From: Flammeovirga pacifica | Lineage (GTDB): Bacteria > Bacteroidota > Bacteroidia > Cytophagales > Flammeovirgaceae | DNA length: 64,000 bases | Direction: 5' to 3' | Assembly (NCBI RefSeq): GCF_000807855.2 | Contig: NZ_JRYR02000002.1 | Location: 511,756 to 575,755, forward strand | In this document: positions 51,985-63,056 of the stretch, one piece after another | Numbering within the stretch: position 1 is the stretch's first letter | Layout: each line of letters starts with the position of its first letter | Made by a program: the position numbers and the translations under genes | The notes under the pieces: generated by a model | Database searches by the model: none | The model's input: only the letters and a program-made list of their open reading frames with translations | Told to the model about the DNA's origin: nothing

Positions 51985-54621
51985 ATGAAAAGATTAATAC
52001 TATCTATTGTAGCCTTAGCTTGTTTTTCTTGTACTTCCAATGAAAAATGGAAAGACAGCAGTTTGGCTCCTCAGGAGCGAGCCGAGGCTTTGCTTAAAGA
52101 AATGACTTTAGAAGAAAAAGTCCGTCAGATGAATATGACCCGAGGGGATAAATTAAAAACTGACGATCAATTAGACATTACAAAAATTAAAGACCAAATA
52201 GGAGAAATTGGTTTAGGATCTATCCATGACTTTTATCCTAAAACTGCAAAAGAATATAATGTAGTTCAAAAAAATACGATAGAAAATTCACGTTTGCATA
52301 TTCCGGTAATGCTAATGGAAGAAATGCTTCATGGCTATCATACTGATGGAGCCACCGTTTTTCCTATGCCGTTAGCCATGGGTGCATCGTGGAATAAAGA
52401 GTTATTGCATCAAGTAGGTGAAGTTATAGGAAAAGAAGCAAGAGTAAATGGTGCTCATGTGGCTTTAGGTCCAACACTTGGTATAGCTAGAGAACCTAGA
52501 TGGGGACGTGTAGCCGAGTTGTATTCTGAAGATACACACTTAGCGACAGAAATGGGATATAATTTAATTGTTGGTATGGGAGGGCAAAACCCTTCTTCAC
52601 CTTATTCCATGATTGCAGGGCCTAAACATTTTGCGGTTCATTCGGCTCCAATTACTGGGTCGAACGCTTCTCCAGTATTATTAGGGGAGAGAACATCAAG
52701 AACAGATTTTCTTCCTGTATTTGAAAAAGCAGTGAAAGAAGGTGGTGCTTTAAATTTGATGTCGAGCTATTCAGAATTAGACGGAGTACCTTGTACAGGC
52801 AATAAATGGTTACTGACAGATGTTCTTCGTAAAGAATGGGGCTTTAATGGTTTTACTGTTTCTGATTTAGGTGCAATGAGATTTCTTTGGAACGTTCATC
52901 ATTACGCAGAATCACCAAGAGACGCTATCAAAAAAGCGACAGAGGCAGGTTTAGACATGCAATTCTATGATTTTCCTGATAGTATGTATCAAGCTACTTT
53001 GGTAGATCTTGTAAAAACAGGAGACATGGATGTTCGACATATCGATAGAGCGGTGAAGGGTATTTTATATACAAAATTTGTCTTAGGTCTATTCGAAGAA
53101 CCTTATGTTACACAAGAGCGCATTGATAAACACTATCACAGTAAAGCCAATCAAAAAGTAGCTTATGATATTGCTGCAGAATCTATTGTACTTTTAGAAA
53201 ATGATGGCATACTTCCTTTAAAAAAGAATCAACATAAAAAAATTGCTGTATTAGGACCTTTAGCCGCTGAAGCTGAATTAGGTGGATATACACATGCATC
53301 TGCAGAAGGTGTATCTATTTTGGAAGGTTTGAAAAAAGCATCACCTAAGACTACTTTTACTTATGAGAAAGCAGCCAATATTGTAGAAAGAGGTACCGCA
53401 ATCCAAGCAAAATATTTATTTCATGATAATGGAAAGAAAGGTTTAAAAGCTTCTTTCTTTAATAACATGGAATTAAAGGGAGATCCTGTATTGGAAATGA
53501 TTCATGATAAAATTGATTTTGAATGGCCTTGGAACCCTTACCCAGGAGTGGAAGATGACTTTTTCTCTGCACGTTGGGAAGGATACATCAAAACAGATGT
53601 AGATGTAAAAGGGTGGTTAGGAACTACAAGTGATGATGGATCTAGAATCTATATTAATGATGAGTTAGTTTTGGATGCATGGAATGGAAGTACACCAATC
53701 AAAAAGGTGCCTTTCACTTTCAAAAAAGGGAAAAAGTATAAATTAAAATATGATTACTATGATAACCAATGGCATGCTACAGCATCATTGAGATGGTCTA
53801 AAAAAGACAATGGTATTCAGAATGCTATACGCTTAGCAAAAGAAGCTGAATTATCAATTATTGTGGTTGGTGAAAATACCAAAACAGTAAATGAGAATAG
53901 AGATGTTGCACATTTGGGTCTTTCAGGCGATCAGTTAGAAATGATTAAAGCAGTAGCTAAAGTTGGTAAACCTTATGTTGTTGTTTTACAAAACGGACGT
54001 CCTTTATCAACCAATTGGGTTTCAGAACATGCAAATGCTTTAGTAGAAGCTTGGTTTGCAGGAGAACAAGGCGGTTATGCTATTGCTGATATGTTATATG
54101 GTGAAGTTAATCCATCAGGTAAAATGCCGATTTCAGTAGCCAAATCAGTAGGACAATTACCTGTTTATTATAATCAAAAGCCGACCACAATTTACAGATA
54201 TGTAGATCAGGATGATAAGTGTTTGTACAACTTCGGGTATGGTTTAAGTTATTCTACTTTTGAGTATGGTAAGCCTAAAGTTCAAGTAAAAGAATCAAAT
54301 GGTGATTTTACAGTTTCTGTCTCTATTGATGTTACAAATACCTCTAAAGTAGCAGGCAAAGAAACAGTACAATTGTATGTGCGTGACATGATATCTTCTG
54401 TTACAGTTCCTCCACTATCATTAAAATCATTTGATAAAAAACTGATTAAGGCAGGGGAAACGATCAATTATACTTTTGAACTAGATAAAGATGATTTAAA
54501 ACTTTGGAACCAAGAGAAACAATGGGTGGTTGAAGCAGGGCAATTTAAAGCAATGGTTGGTCCTTCATCAACAGAATTACAATCAATTGAATTTGAACTA
54601 AATAAATCTTATAAGCTGTGA
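51985..54621 (+). CDS. GH3 glycoside hydrolase with inserted PA14 domain, lipoprotein
   Basis: GH3 enzymes release terminal beta-linked glucose, xylose or related sugars. The N terminus (LSIVALACFSC) has a signal with Cys13 or Cys16 as probable lipidation site. The first barrel has LTLEEKVRQMN-like MTLEEKVRQMN, LGPTLGIAREPRWGRVAELYSEDTHL, GPKHFAVHS and the nucleophile in FTVSDLGAM (Asp294). The second domain is interrupted near 495-612 by a PA14 domain (ARWEGYIKTDVDVKGWLGTT, DDGSRIYINDE, LKYDYYDNQWHATASLRWSK). A fibronectin III-like C terminus follows. The length of 878 aa fits GH3-PA14 proteins. The stop overlaps the GH29 start. Confidence 0.93.
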   Translation: MKRLILSIVALACFSCTSNEKWKDSSLAPQERAEALLKEMTLEEKVRQMNMTRGDKLKTDDQLDITKIKDQIGEIGLGSIHDFYPKTAKEYNVVQKNTIENSRLHIPVMLMEEMLHGYHTDGATVFPMPLAMGASWNKELLHQVGEVIGKEARVNGAHVALGPTLGIAREPRWGRVAELYSEDTHLATEMGYNLIVGMGGQNPSSPYSMIAGPKHFAVHSAPITGSNASPVLLGERTSRTDFLPVFEKAVKEGGALNLMSSYSELDGVPCTGNKWLLTDVLRKEWGFNGFTVSDLGAMRFLWNVHHYAESPRDAIKKATEAGLDMQFYDFPDSMYQATLVDLVKTGDMDVRHIDRAVKGILYTKFVLGLFEEPYVTQERIDKHYHSKANQKVAYDIAAESIVLLENDGILPLKKNQHKKIAVLGPLAAEAELGGYTHASAEGVSILEGLKKASPKTTFTYEKAANIVERGTAIQAKYLFHDNGKKGLKASFFNNMELKGDPVLEMIHDKIDFEWPWNPYPGVEDDFFSARWEGYIKTDVDVKGWLGTTSDDGSRIYINDELVLDAWNGSTPIKKVPFTFKKGKKYKLKYDYYDNQWHATASLRWSKKDNGIQNAIRLAKEAELSIIVVGENTKTVNENRDVAHLGLSGDQLEMIKAVAKVGKPYVVVLQNGRPLSTNWVSEHANALVEAWFAGEQGGYAIADMLYGEVNPSGKMPISVAKSVGQLPVYYNQKPTTIYRYVDQDDKCLYNFGYGLSYSTFEYGKPKVQVKESNGDFTVSVSIDVTNTSKVAGKETVQLYVRDMISSVTVPPLSLKSFDKKLIKAGETINYTFELDKDDLKLWNQEKQWVVEAGQFKAMVGPSSTELQSIEFELNKSYKL

Positions 54622-56066
54622 GAAAATCGTTAATATTAATAGCAACACTTTTTCTATCAAATTGGGCATTTGCACAATGGAAAGGTAAAGAATATGTGGT
54701 AGATCAAGATCCTAAAGTACAACAAAAGTTGGAAGAGTGGCAGGATCTTAAATTAGGGTTCTTTGTACACTGGGGCGCTTACTCTGTAGATGGATTATGT
54801 GAGTCTTGGCCTATTGTATCTGAAGATGTAGATTGGTTAACTCCTCATGAAGATTTGGATGCTTTTAGAAAGCAATATTTTGATCTGCCAAAACGTTTTA
54901 ATCCCACTAAATTTGATGCCAATCAGTGGGCTGATTTAGCAGAAGAAATGGGAGCAAAGTATTTTGTGTTTACAACAAAACATCATGATGGGTTTACGAT
55001 GTGGGATACAAAGGAGACGGATTATAAAATCACAAACCCTGAATTTCCTTATGCAAAAGCGCCACAAGCAGATGTTACAAAAGCATTGTTTGATGCTATG
55101 AGAGCAAAAGATATGATGATTGGTGCGTATATCTCTAAACCAGATTGGCATCATCCTCACTACTGGTCTAAATCATTTCAATCTCCAGGTAGAAATGTAA
55201 ATTACAAAATTGATAGACATCCAGATTGGTGGAAAAGCTTTACTGATTTCTTCTACAACCAAGTAGAAGAATTAATGACAGGTTATGGCGATATCGATAT
55301 CCTTTGGTTAGACGGTGCTTGGGCAGATAAAAATAATCTGAAACAAGACATGAAAATGGATGAAGTTGGTAATATGTGTCGTGAAAACCAACCAGGTATT
55401 TTAGTAGTAGATCGTTGGGTTGGCGGACCTTGGGAAAACTACAGAACACCAGAACAACATATTCCTTCAGAATCGAATCCAATTCCGTGGGAAACTAATA
55501 TGACTGTCAACTGTTGCTTCTCTTATCGTTTCGAAGAAAGTGTAGAAACTAATGTGAAAAGTGGAAGAGAACTAACTCATAAGTTTATTGATATTGTAGC
55601 TAAAGGAGGCAACTTATTACTCAACTTAGGAGCCTCTCCAGAAGGCTGGTTTAATGCAGAAGAAATCAAGTCTGTGCGTCAGTTGGGTAAATGGATTCAT
55701 GCGAATGAAAATGCCATTTATGGTACAAGAGCAATTGCTCCTTTTGCAGAGGCTAACATTCGTTATACTCGTGAAAAAGAGGGAGAGAAAGTATATGCTG
55801 TTGTGTTGTTGGAAGAAGGTGAGCAAATGAATAAAGCAATGTTTCCTGGTTGTTTGGTAGCTAAAGGTGCAAAAATTAAAGATGTTGCGACGGGTAAATA
55901 TGTGAAGTATTCTCGTCAGGGTAATTCGACTTTAGTGGACATGCCTAAAAAGGCTGGAGAAGCACAATTTGCTATTGCTTTTGAAATCTCAAAAGTAGAA
56001 AGTATGGCAGGAAAGAAAGTTGGTAAAGACCAAGCAGCTATTGATGCTGAGAATAGAAACTTATAG
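54618..56066 (+). CDS. Secreted GH29 alpha-L-fucosidase, GTG start
   Basis: Removes terminal alpha-L-fucose by a retaining mechanism. The start is GTG at 54618-54620, overlapping the GH3 stop as GTGA, and gives a complete signal peptide (LILIATLFLSNWAFAQ); no ATG would. Motifs are LKLGFFVHWGAYSV, AEEMGAKYFVFTTKHHDGFTMW, DTKETDYKITN, and the nucleophile in DILWLDGAW (Asp232). The C-terminal beta domain is shorter than in the fragment at the window start. The length of 482 aa is typical. A terminator at 56101 follows. It may act on fucose or on related sulfated oligosaccharides after sulfatase action. Confidence 0.92.
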   Translation: MRKSLILIATLFLSNWAFAQWKGKEYVVDQDPKVQQKLEEWQDLKLGFFVHWGAYSVDGLCESWPIVSEDVDWLTPHEDLDAFRKQYFDLPKRFNPTKFDANQWADLAEEMGAKYFVFTTKHHDGFTMWDTKETDYKITNPEFPYAKAPQADVTKALFDAMRAKDMMIGAYISKPDWHHPHYWSKSFQSPGRNVNYKIDRHPDWWKSFTDFFYNQVEELMTGYGDIDILWLDGAWADKNNLKQDMKMDEVGNMCRENQPGILVVDRWVGGPWENYRTPEQHIPSESNPIPWETNMTVNCCFSYRFEESVETNVKSGRELTHKFIDIVAKGGNLLLNLGASPEGWFNAEEIKSVRQLGKWIHANENAIYGTRAIAPFAEANIRYTREKEGEKVYAVVLLEEGEQMNKAMFPGCLVAKGAKIKDVATGKYVKYSRQGNSTLVDMPKKAGEAQFAIAFEISKVESMAGKKVGKDQAAIDAENRNL

Positions 56067-56100
56067 AATAGAATTTAGAATTTCAATATTTCCTTTCAGA

Positions 56101-56135
56101 GCAACTCAGTTAAGTTTTAACTGAGTTGCCTTTTT
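56101..56135 (+). terminator. Terminator after GH29
   Basis: A perfect 13-bp stem (GCAACTCAGTTAA at 56101-56113 with TTAACTGAGTTGC at 56117-56129), 3-base loop, then CTTTTT. It ends the susC-to-GH29 transcript. Confidence 0.92.
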
Positions 56136-56174
56136 AAATTGATCAACAAGGAAATTAAAACCACATTAAATTAG

Positions 56175-59201
<3,027 letters not shown>

Positions 59202-59303
59202 GTTAAAACACTATAAATAGCAAAGGTTATAATAATCAATTGATGATATTTGTGTTTCAGTTTTTACTGCTTAAACATTTTACTATCAATCGATTCATTA
59301 ACA

Positions 59304-59480
59304 ATGAGTATTAAAGTTTTTTTTCTGTATTTTATTCTAATCATATGCTGTGTTTTTATTGCATATGGTCGAGTTTCTAAATCAAACAAACCAAGGAAAC
59401 TTAAAATGGTGAAACCTATTAAAGTATCACCTTCAAGTCCTGAAAGATCAGTAGTAATTAATACAAACTATTCTTATTGA
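59304..59480 (+). CDS. Small single-span membrane protein
   Basis: A 58-aa product from an ATG at 59304: one hydrophobic segment (VFFLYFILIICCVFIAYG) and then a basic tail (KSNKPRKLKMVKPIKV) ending Ser/Asn-rich. By the positive-inside rule the C terminus would be cytosolic. The leader ATTAACA directly before ATG fits genes here. It has a strong terminator downstream (59537) and lies between GH2 and GH43. I know no family. The frame extends upstream to 59250, but without a better start. Confidence 0.45.
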   Translation: MSIKVFFLYFILIICCVFIAYGRVSKSNKPRKLKMVKPIKVSPSSPERSVVINTNYSY

Positions 59481-59536
59481 TCTTAAGGATAAGACATTTT
59501 TAATCTACTCCGGTAGTTAAAGTTTTGTCTAAATAA

Positions 59537-59584
59537 AAGGGTTACTTATAAACGTAATACATTTATAAGCAACCCTTTTTTATA
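59537..59584 (+). terminator. Terminator after GH2 / small membrane gene
   Basis: A 16-base-arm inverted repeat (59537-59552 with 59562-59577, one A-C mismatch) is followed by TTTTTTATA. Confidence 0.92.
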
Positions 59585-59684
59585 AAATCCCTAAAAAGGG
59601 GGATAGTATGATATTAGTATCTATAATATATTTGTATTGTTGAGAAAAATCAGTGTGACATATCTATGATTCTTTACTACCCAT

Positions 59685-59713
59685 AAGCTATCTCATTTAC
59701 CCTGAGATAGCTT
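59685..59713 (-). terminator. Hairpin after GH43
   Basis: A perfect 11-bp stem (AAGCTATCTCA at 59685-59695 with TGAGATAGCTT at 59703-59713) lies nine bases past the GH43 stop. The T run is better on the plus strand, so termination of the minus transcript is uncertain. Confidence 0.6.
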
Positions 59714-59721
59714 TTCTTATG

Positions 59722-61410
59722 TTACATTGGAAATCCTTTATAAGAGAACCAATCAAAATATGCTTTTGCTTTAGATTTTTGTTGATGCGAAGTACAGTAA
59801 ACACCAAGGTATCCGCCAGTGTAACCACTGTTCCATCCATAGCTCAATAAAATATCATTTTTAGTTTCCCCTAGTTTCTGATAATTAACTCCATTATCGG
59901 TCGAAAAATAATAATGATAACTATTGTCAATACTTTCTACTTTGAACAGTAGGTTACCTTTAAAATTATCTATTTTTATGGATTCAAGATTTAATTCATC
60001 CTTCTTTTTTTCCTTTACATTTAACGTCAAGTAATAATTATTCTCTTTCTTTTCTACAAGACAAGAAATATAATTATCGTCTTTTTGCATGATCATGATA
60101 CCTGCCTGTTCTTTTTCTTTTTTAGGGAGGAAATACATTTGTGTTTCAAAACTGAAAAGGCTTTCTTTTTGTCGAATCCCCATAAAACCATATTGTTCTC
60201 GTAAACCAACTTCTTGTGGAATAGCGTTTAGCACCAACTTTTTCTTTTGAGTATCAATTTGATAAAAATCTCTTGGTACTCTTCTAAAGTTCCATTCATA
60301 ATCTAATGTTGGTTGATCAAAATGATCTATAAAAGAATCATTACGTCTTTGAGAAAGATTAGTAAAAGGTAATTTCTCGTTTTTCATCACTTTACCATTT
60401 TCAGGCGATACAACTGGCCAATCATATTTTGGTTCTTTCCACCAAAAAGGCTCTCTTTCCCATGAAACTGGAATTAAAAATGTTTCTCTTCCCATGTTAC
60501 TTGCTTGGTCCACATCACCTCTAATACCTAATGCGACCATATACCAACGCCCATCCTCTAATTGAATAATATCAGCATGTCCAGTACTATTTACCCAATT
60601 GTTATAAGATAAATTTCTTGTAGTAAGAATAGGGTTTCTTTCGTTAGATACATAAGGGCCTGTTATCTTATCACTTACCGCAATCATCATGGCGTGGTTA
60701 TAACTTGTGCCTCCTTCTGCTACCATAAGATAGTATCTATTATCGTGTTTATAAATATGTGGACCTTCTACCCAAACACCTCCGCAGGCACCTCTATACA
60801 AATAGTGTCTTTCACCTAATAATTTCCAATTATCAATGTCTAATTGTTGTGTCCATATTTCACCTTCTCCTTCATAAGTAGGATTTTCTGGAGAGTGAGT
60901 CCCCGTAAACCAAACTGTGCCATCATCATCAAAGAAAATATCAGGATCTATTCCCGGAGCACCCTCAATAATATGTGGTTCAGACCAAGGACCTGCAGCA
61001 TTTTTTGCAGTAATAATAAAATTCACTAATTCCGCAGGAGCACCTTCTTCTTTGGGTAAGTAAACATTGGTTGTTATAATATAGAATGTTCCTTGGTGAT
61101 AACGAATAGTAGGAGCATGTATACCACCATTTTGTTGTACATCCACGAGGTTCATATCAGCATTACATTGTTCTATTTTATGTAATCCATAACCTGCCCA
61201 TTCCCAGTTGACTAAATCTTTACTTTTATGAATAGGTAAACCTGGGAAGTATTCAAAAGAGGAATTGACAATGTAAAAATATTCTCCATCATAAGTGATG
61301 GATGGGTCGGGGTATCCACCTTGAATAATAGGGTTTGTAAACGTCTGACTAAAGACATTAAGGGTTAACAATGATATAATTGTAGTAAAAAGGATTTTCA
61401 TAAAATTCAA
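59722..61410 (-). CDS. Secreted GH43 beta-xylosidase/alpha-L-arabinofuranosidase
   Basis: GH43 enzymes invert and release xylose or arabinose. A signal peptide (ILFTTIISLLTLNVFSQ) is followed by the five-blade propeller with the catalytic base in IIQGGYPDPSI (Asp35), the modulator in GAPGIDPDIFFDDDG (Asp155), and the acid in VWVEGPHIY (Glu215). NSSFEYFPGLPIHKSKDLVNWE is the phrase of the GH43_12-like or related xylosidase subfamilies, as recalled. Residues from about 350 form a C-terminal lectin-like sandwich (GH43_C2 type). The length of 562 aa fits. It faces the plus-strand PUL genes and is followed upstream by a thioredoxin-like gene on the same strand. Start could be the ATG at codon 4. 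Confidence 0.92.
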   Translation of the reverse strand: MNFMKILFTTIISLLTLNVFSQTFTNPIIQGGYPDPSITYDGEYFYIVNSSFEYFPGLPIHKSKDLVNWEWAGYGLHKIEQCNADMNLVDVQQNGGIHAPTIRYHQGTFYIITTNVYLPKEEGAPAELVNFIITAKNAAGPWSEPHIIEGAPGIDPDIFFDDDGTVWFTGTHSPENPTYEGEGEIWTQQLDIDNWKLLGERHYLYRGACGGVWVEGPHIYKHDNRYYLMVAEGGTSYNHAMMIAVSDKITGPYVSNERNPILTTRNLSYNNWVNSTGHADIIQLEDGRWYMVALGIRGDVDQASNMGRETFLIPVSWEREPFWWKEPKYDWPVVSPENGKVMKNEKLPFTNLSQRRNDSFIDHFDQPTLDYEWNFRRVPRDFYQIDTQKKKLVLNAIPQEVGLREQYGFMGIRQKESLFSFETQMYFLPKKEKEQAGIMIMQKDDNYISCLVEKKENNYYLTLNVKEKKKDELNLESIKIDNFKGNLLFKVESIDNSYHYYFSTDNGVNYQKLGETKNDILLSYGWNSGYTGGYLGVYCTSHQQKSKAKAYFDWFSYKGFPM

Positions 61411-61439
61411 AATTATAGTTTTCGTAATGGATAATACAA

Positions 61440-61477
61440 ATAAAAAAAACCACTTCCCATAATATGGAAAGTGGTTT
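61440..61477 (-). terminator. Terminator of the thioredoxin-like gene
   Basis: Arms at 61447-61460 and 61464-61477 pair over 13 of 14 positions with a 3-base loop; the minus strand then reads a run of T. It separates this gene from GH43. Confidence 0.92.
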
Positions 61478-61518
61478 AATATTTTTTATTGATTTGCTAC
61501 TATATTTAGCAGATCTGA

Positions 61519-62694
61519 TTAGTTATTTTTAGAAATCTTTTGAAGGTAATCTTCTGTCTCAGAAACATCTTGTCCAGCTTCTTTGCCTAAGTTAATCGCT
61601 TTTTGAGCTGCATCAATAGCTTTATCAGTTTTACCTAATGCTTGATATATATGTGCCTGAGTATCCACATTGGCATAGTTAGCGTCTAACATTACAGAAC
61701 GATTAATCCATGATAATGCTTTCTTCATGTATTTAGCTTCAACGTCATTTTCATAGTATTTCCAAGCATAAGAATTTAATGCTCTACTAATTTTATTGTT
61801 ATCGTCTAAAGTGCCTACTAACTGATCTACAGCATTGTTTACTTTAGCATAGTTCTTTTTTCTCAAATAGAAAGAAGGTCTTGCATTATTAATGGTAGTT
61901 GTTGCCGCTTTTGTAGGTAGTGCTTTTTCAATGGCTTCAATTTGTTTTTCAAATTCAGCTTCGGAAACATTATTTCTAATCGCAGGTCGGATAGTATTAA
62001 AACCTAATGATTCAATTGCTTTATCAATTTCCTTTTGTTCTGTCTTTAATTTTGGAAGGTAAGTAAGAAGACCACTATGAATATCTGATGTATATGAAGC
62101 ACTTATAATAAGTGCAATCACTTCCTCATCTTTAAAATCTTCATCTGATAATTTTGCCAACCATTTCTTTAACATTTCAGTGTCAGGAGAATAAGCCTGA
62201 TACGTTTTGTTAATATAAGATTGTAAATCTTCTTTTGAAGGGTTATCAGTATTATATACTCTATTCTTTAGTGTCAGAAGTTGATTCTCTGGATTCAATG
62301 AAGCTTTAGCCATTTCAGCAAATTTTTGGGCATTCATTGCACCCACAACTCTATCCACTAGTTGACCATCGGCATTAAAGAATAGTAAAGTAGGATAAGC
62401 TCTTACCTCAAATTTTTTGGCTAGCTCAATTCCTTCACCTTTTTCCATATCGATAGCAACACTAATGAAGTTTTCATTCATGACATCACCTACAATTTTT
62501 TCTGGAAAAACTTTCTTTTTCAACATTTTACAAGGACCACACCAAGTGGTATAGGCATCCATAAAAATGTATTTATTTTGTTTCTTCGCCTCCGCTTTTA
62601 CCTCAGCCCAAGTACCTTCAAAAAATTGAACACCTTGAGCCATAGAAGCAATACTGAAAAGTAATAAAGAGAGAATTGAAATGGTCTTTTTCAT
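61519..62694 (-). CDS. Secreted thioredoxin-fold protein with C-terminal helical repeats
   Basis: A thiol oxidoreductase of the periplasm, with TWCGPCK active site (Cys52, Cys55) after ATWAEVKAEAKKQNKYIFMD-like sequence, typical of thioredoxin_7/DUF255-like proteins of Bacteroidota. The start ATG at 62694 gives MKKTISILSLLLFSIASMAQ, a clean signal peptide; the frame is open further to 62766 but that adds only a poor extension. Residues from about 150 are helical with TPR-like units near the end (RSVMLDANYANVDTQAHIYQALGKTDKAIDAAQKAINLG). The length is 391 aa. It may keep cysteines of exported enzymes reduced; the target is unknown. Confidence 0.88.
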   Translation of the reverse strand: MKKTISILSLLLFSIASMAQGVQFFEGTWAEVKAEAKKQNKYIFMDAYTTWCGPCKMLKKKVFPEKIVGDVMNENFISVAIDMEKGEGIELAKKFEVRAYPTLLFFNADGQLVDRVVGAMNAQKFAEMAKASLNPENQLLTLKNRVYNTDNPSKEDLQSYINKTYQAYSPDTEMLKKWLAKLSDEDFKDEEVIALIISASYTSDIHSGLLTYLPKLKTEQKEIDKAIESLGFNTIRPAIRNNVSEAEFEKQIEAIEKALPTKAATTTINNARPSFYLRKKNYAKVNNAVDQLVGTLDDNNKISRALNSYAWKYYENDVEAKYMKKALSWINRSVMLDANYANVDTQAHIYQALGKTDKAIDAAQKAINLGKEAGQDVSETEDYLQKISKNN

Positions 62695-63056
62695 CTGGAA
62701 GTTAATGATTAGTGAAGTATTTTTTTTAATTAAATTGTAAACTACTAAAGTTATTTTGATATGCATTATTGTTAAAATTAAAATAACTTAATAATTCTTT
62801 TTATGATATATTAGTAAGTTGAAATATATCATTTTTGATATCTCATCTTTCAACCACTTCAATGTTTTTCTTAGGAGTTCTTATCTCTACAATTATGATT
62901 AAAGGTTAAGAATTATACTTTACACAGGGTGTATTCTAATTTTTCATCCTTTTTTTTTGATTTAATAAATATCTCCCTTCGATTAAGAGTAATAAATACC
63001 TTTATCAATCATGTCGTTTAACTATACTGCACCAAAATGAATTGAATTGAATAAAA
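62695..63056. other. Intergenic region between thioredoxin-like and FAD oxidoreductase genes
   Basis: The 362 bases are AT-rich and hold the leaders of two divergent genes. I found no strong operator, terminator or open frame. Confidence 0.5.

Noticed and set aside
62692-62766. Longer N terminus of the thioredoxin-like gene
   Set aside because: The extension adds 24 residues ahead of a standard signal peptide MKKTISILSLLLFSIASMAQ; the internal ATG at 62694 is the credible start.
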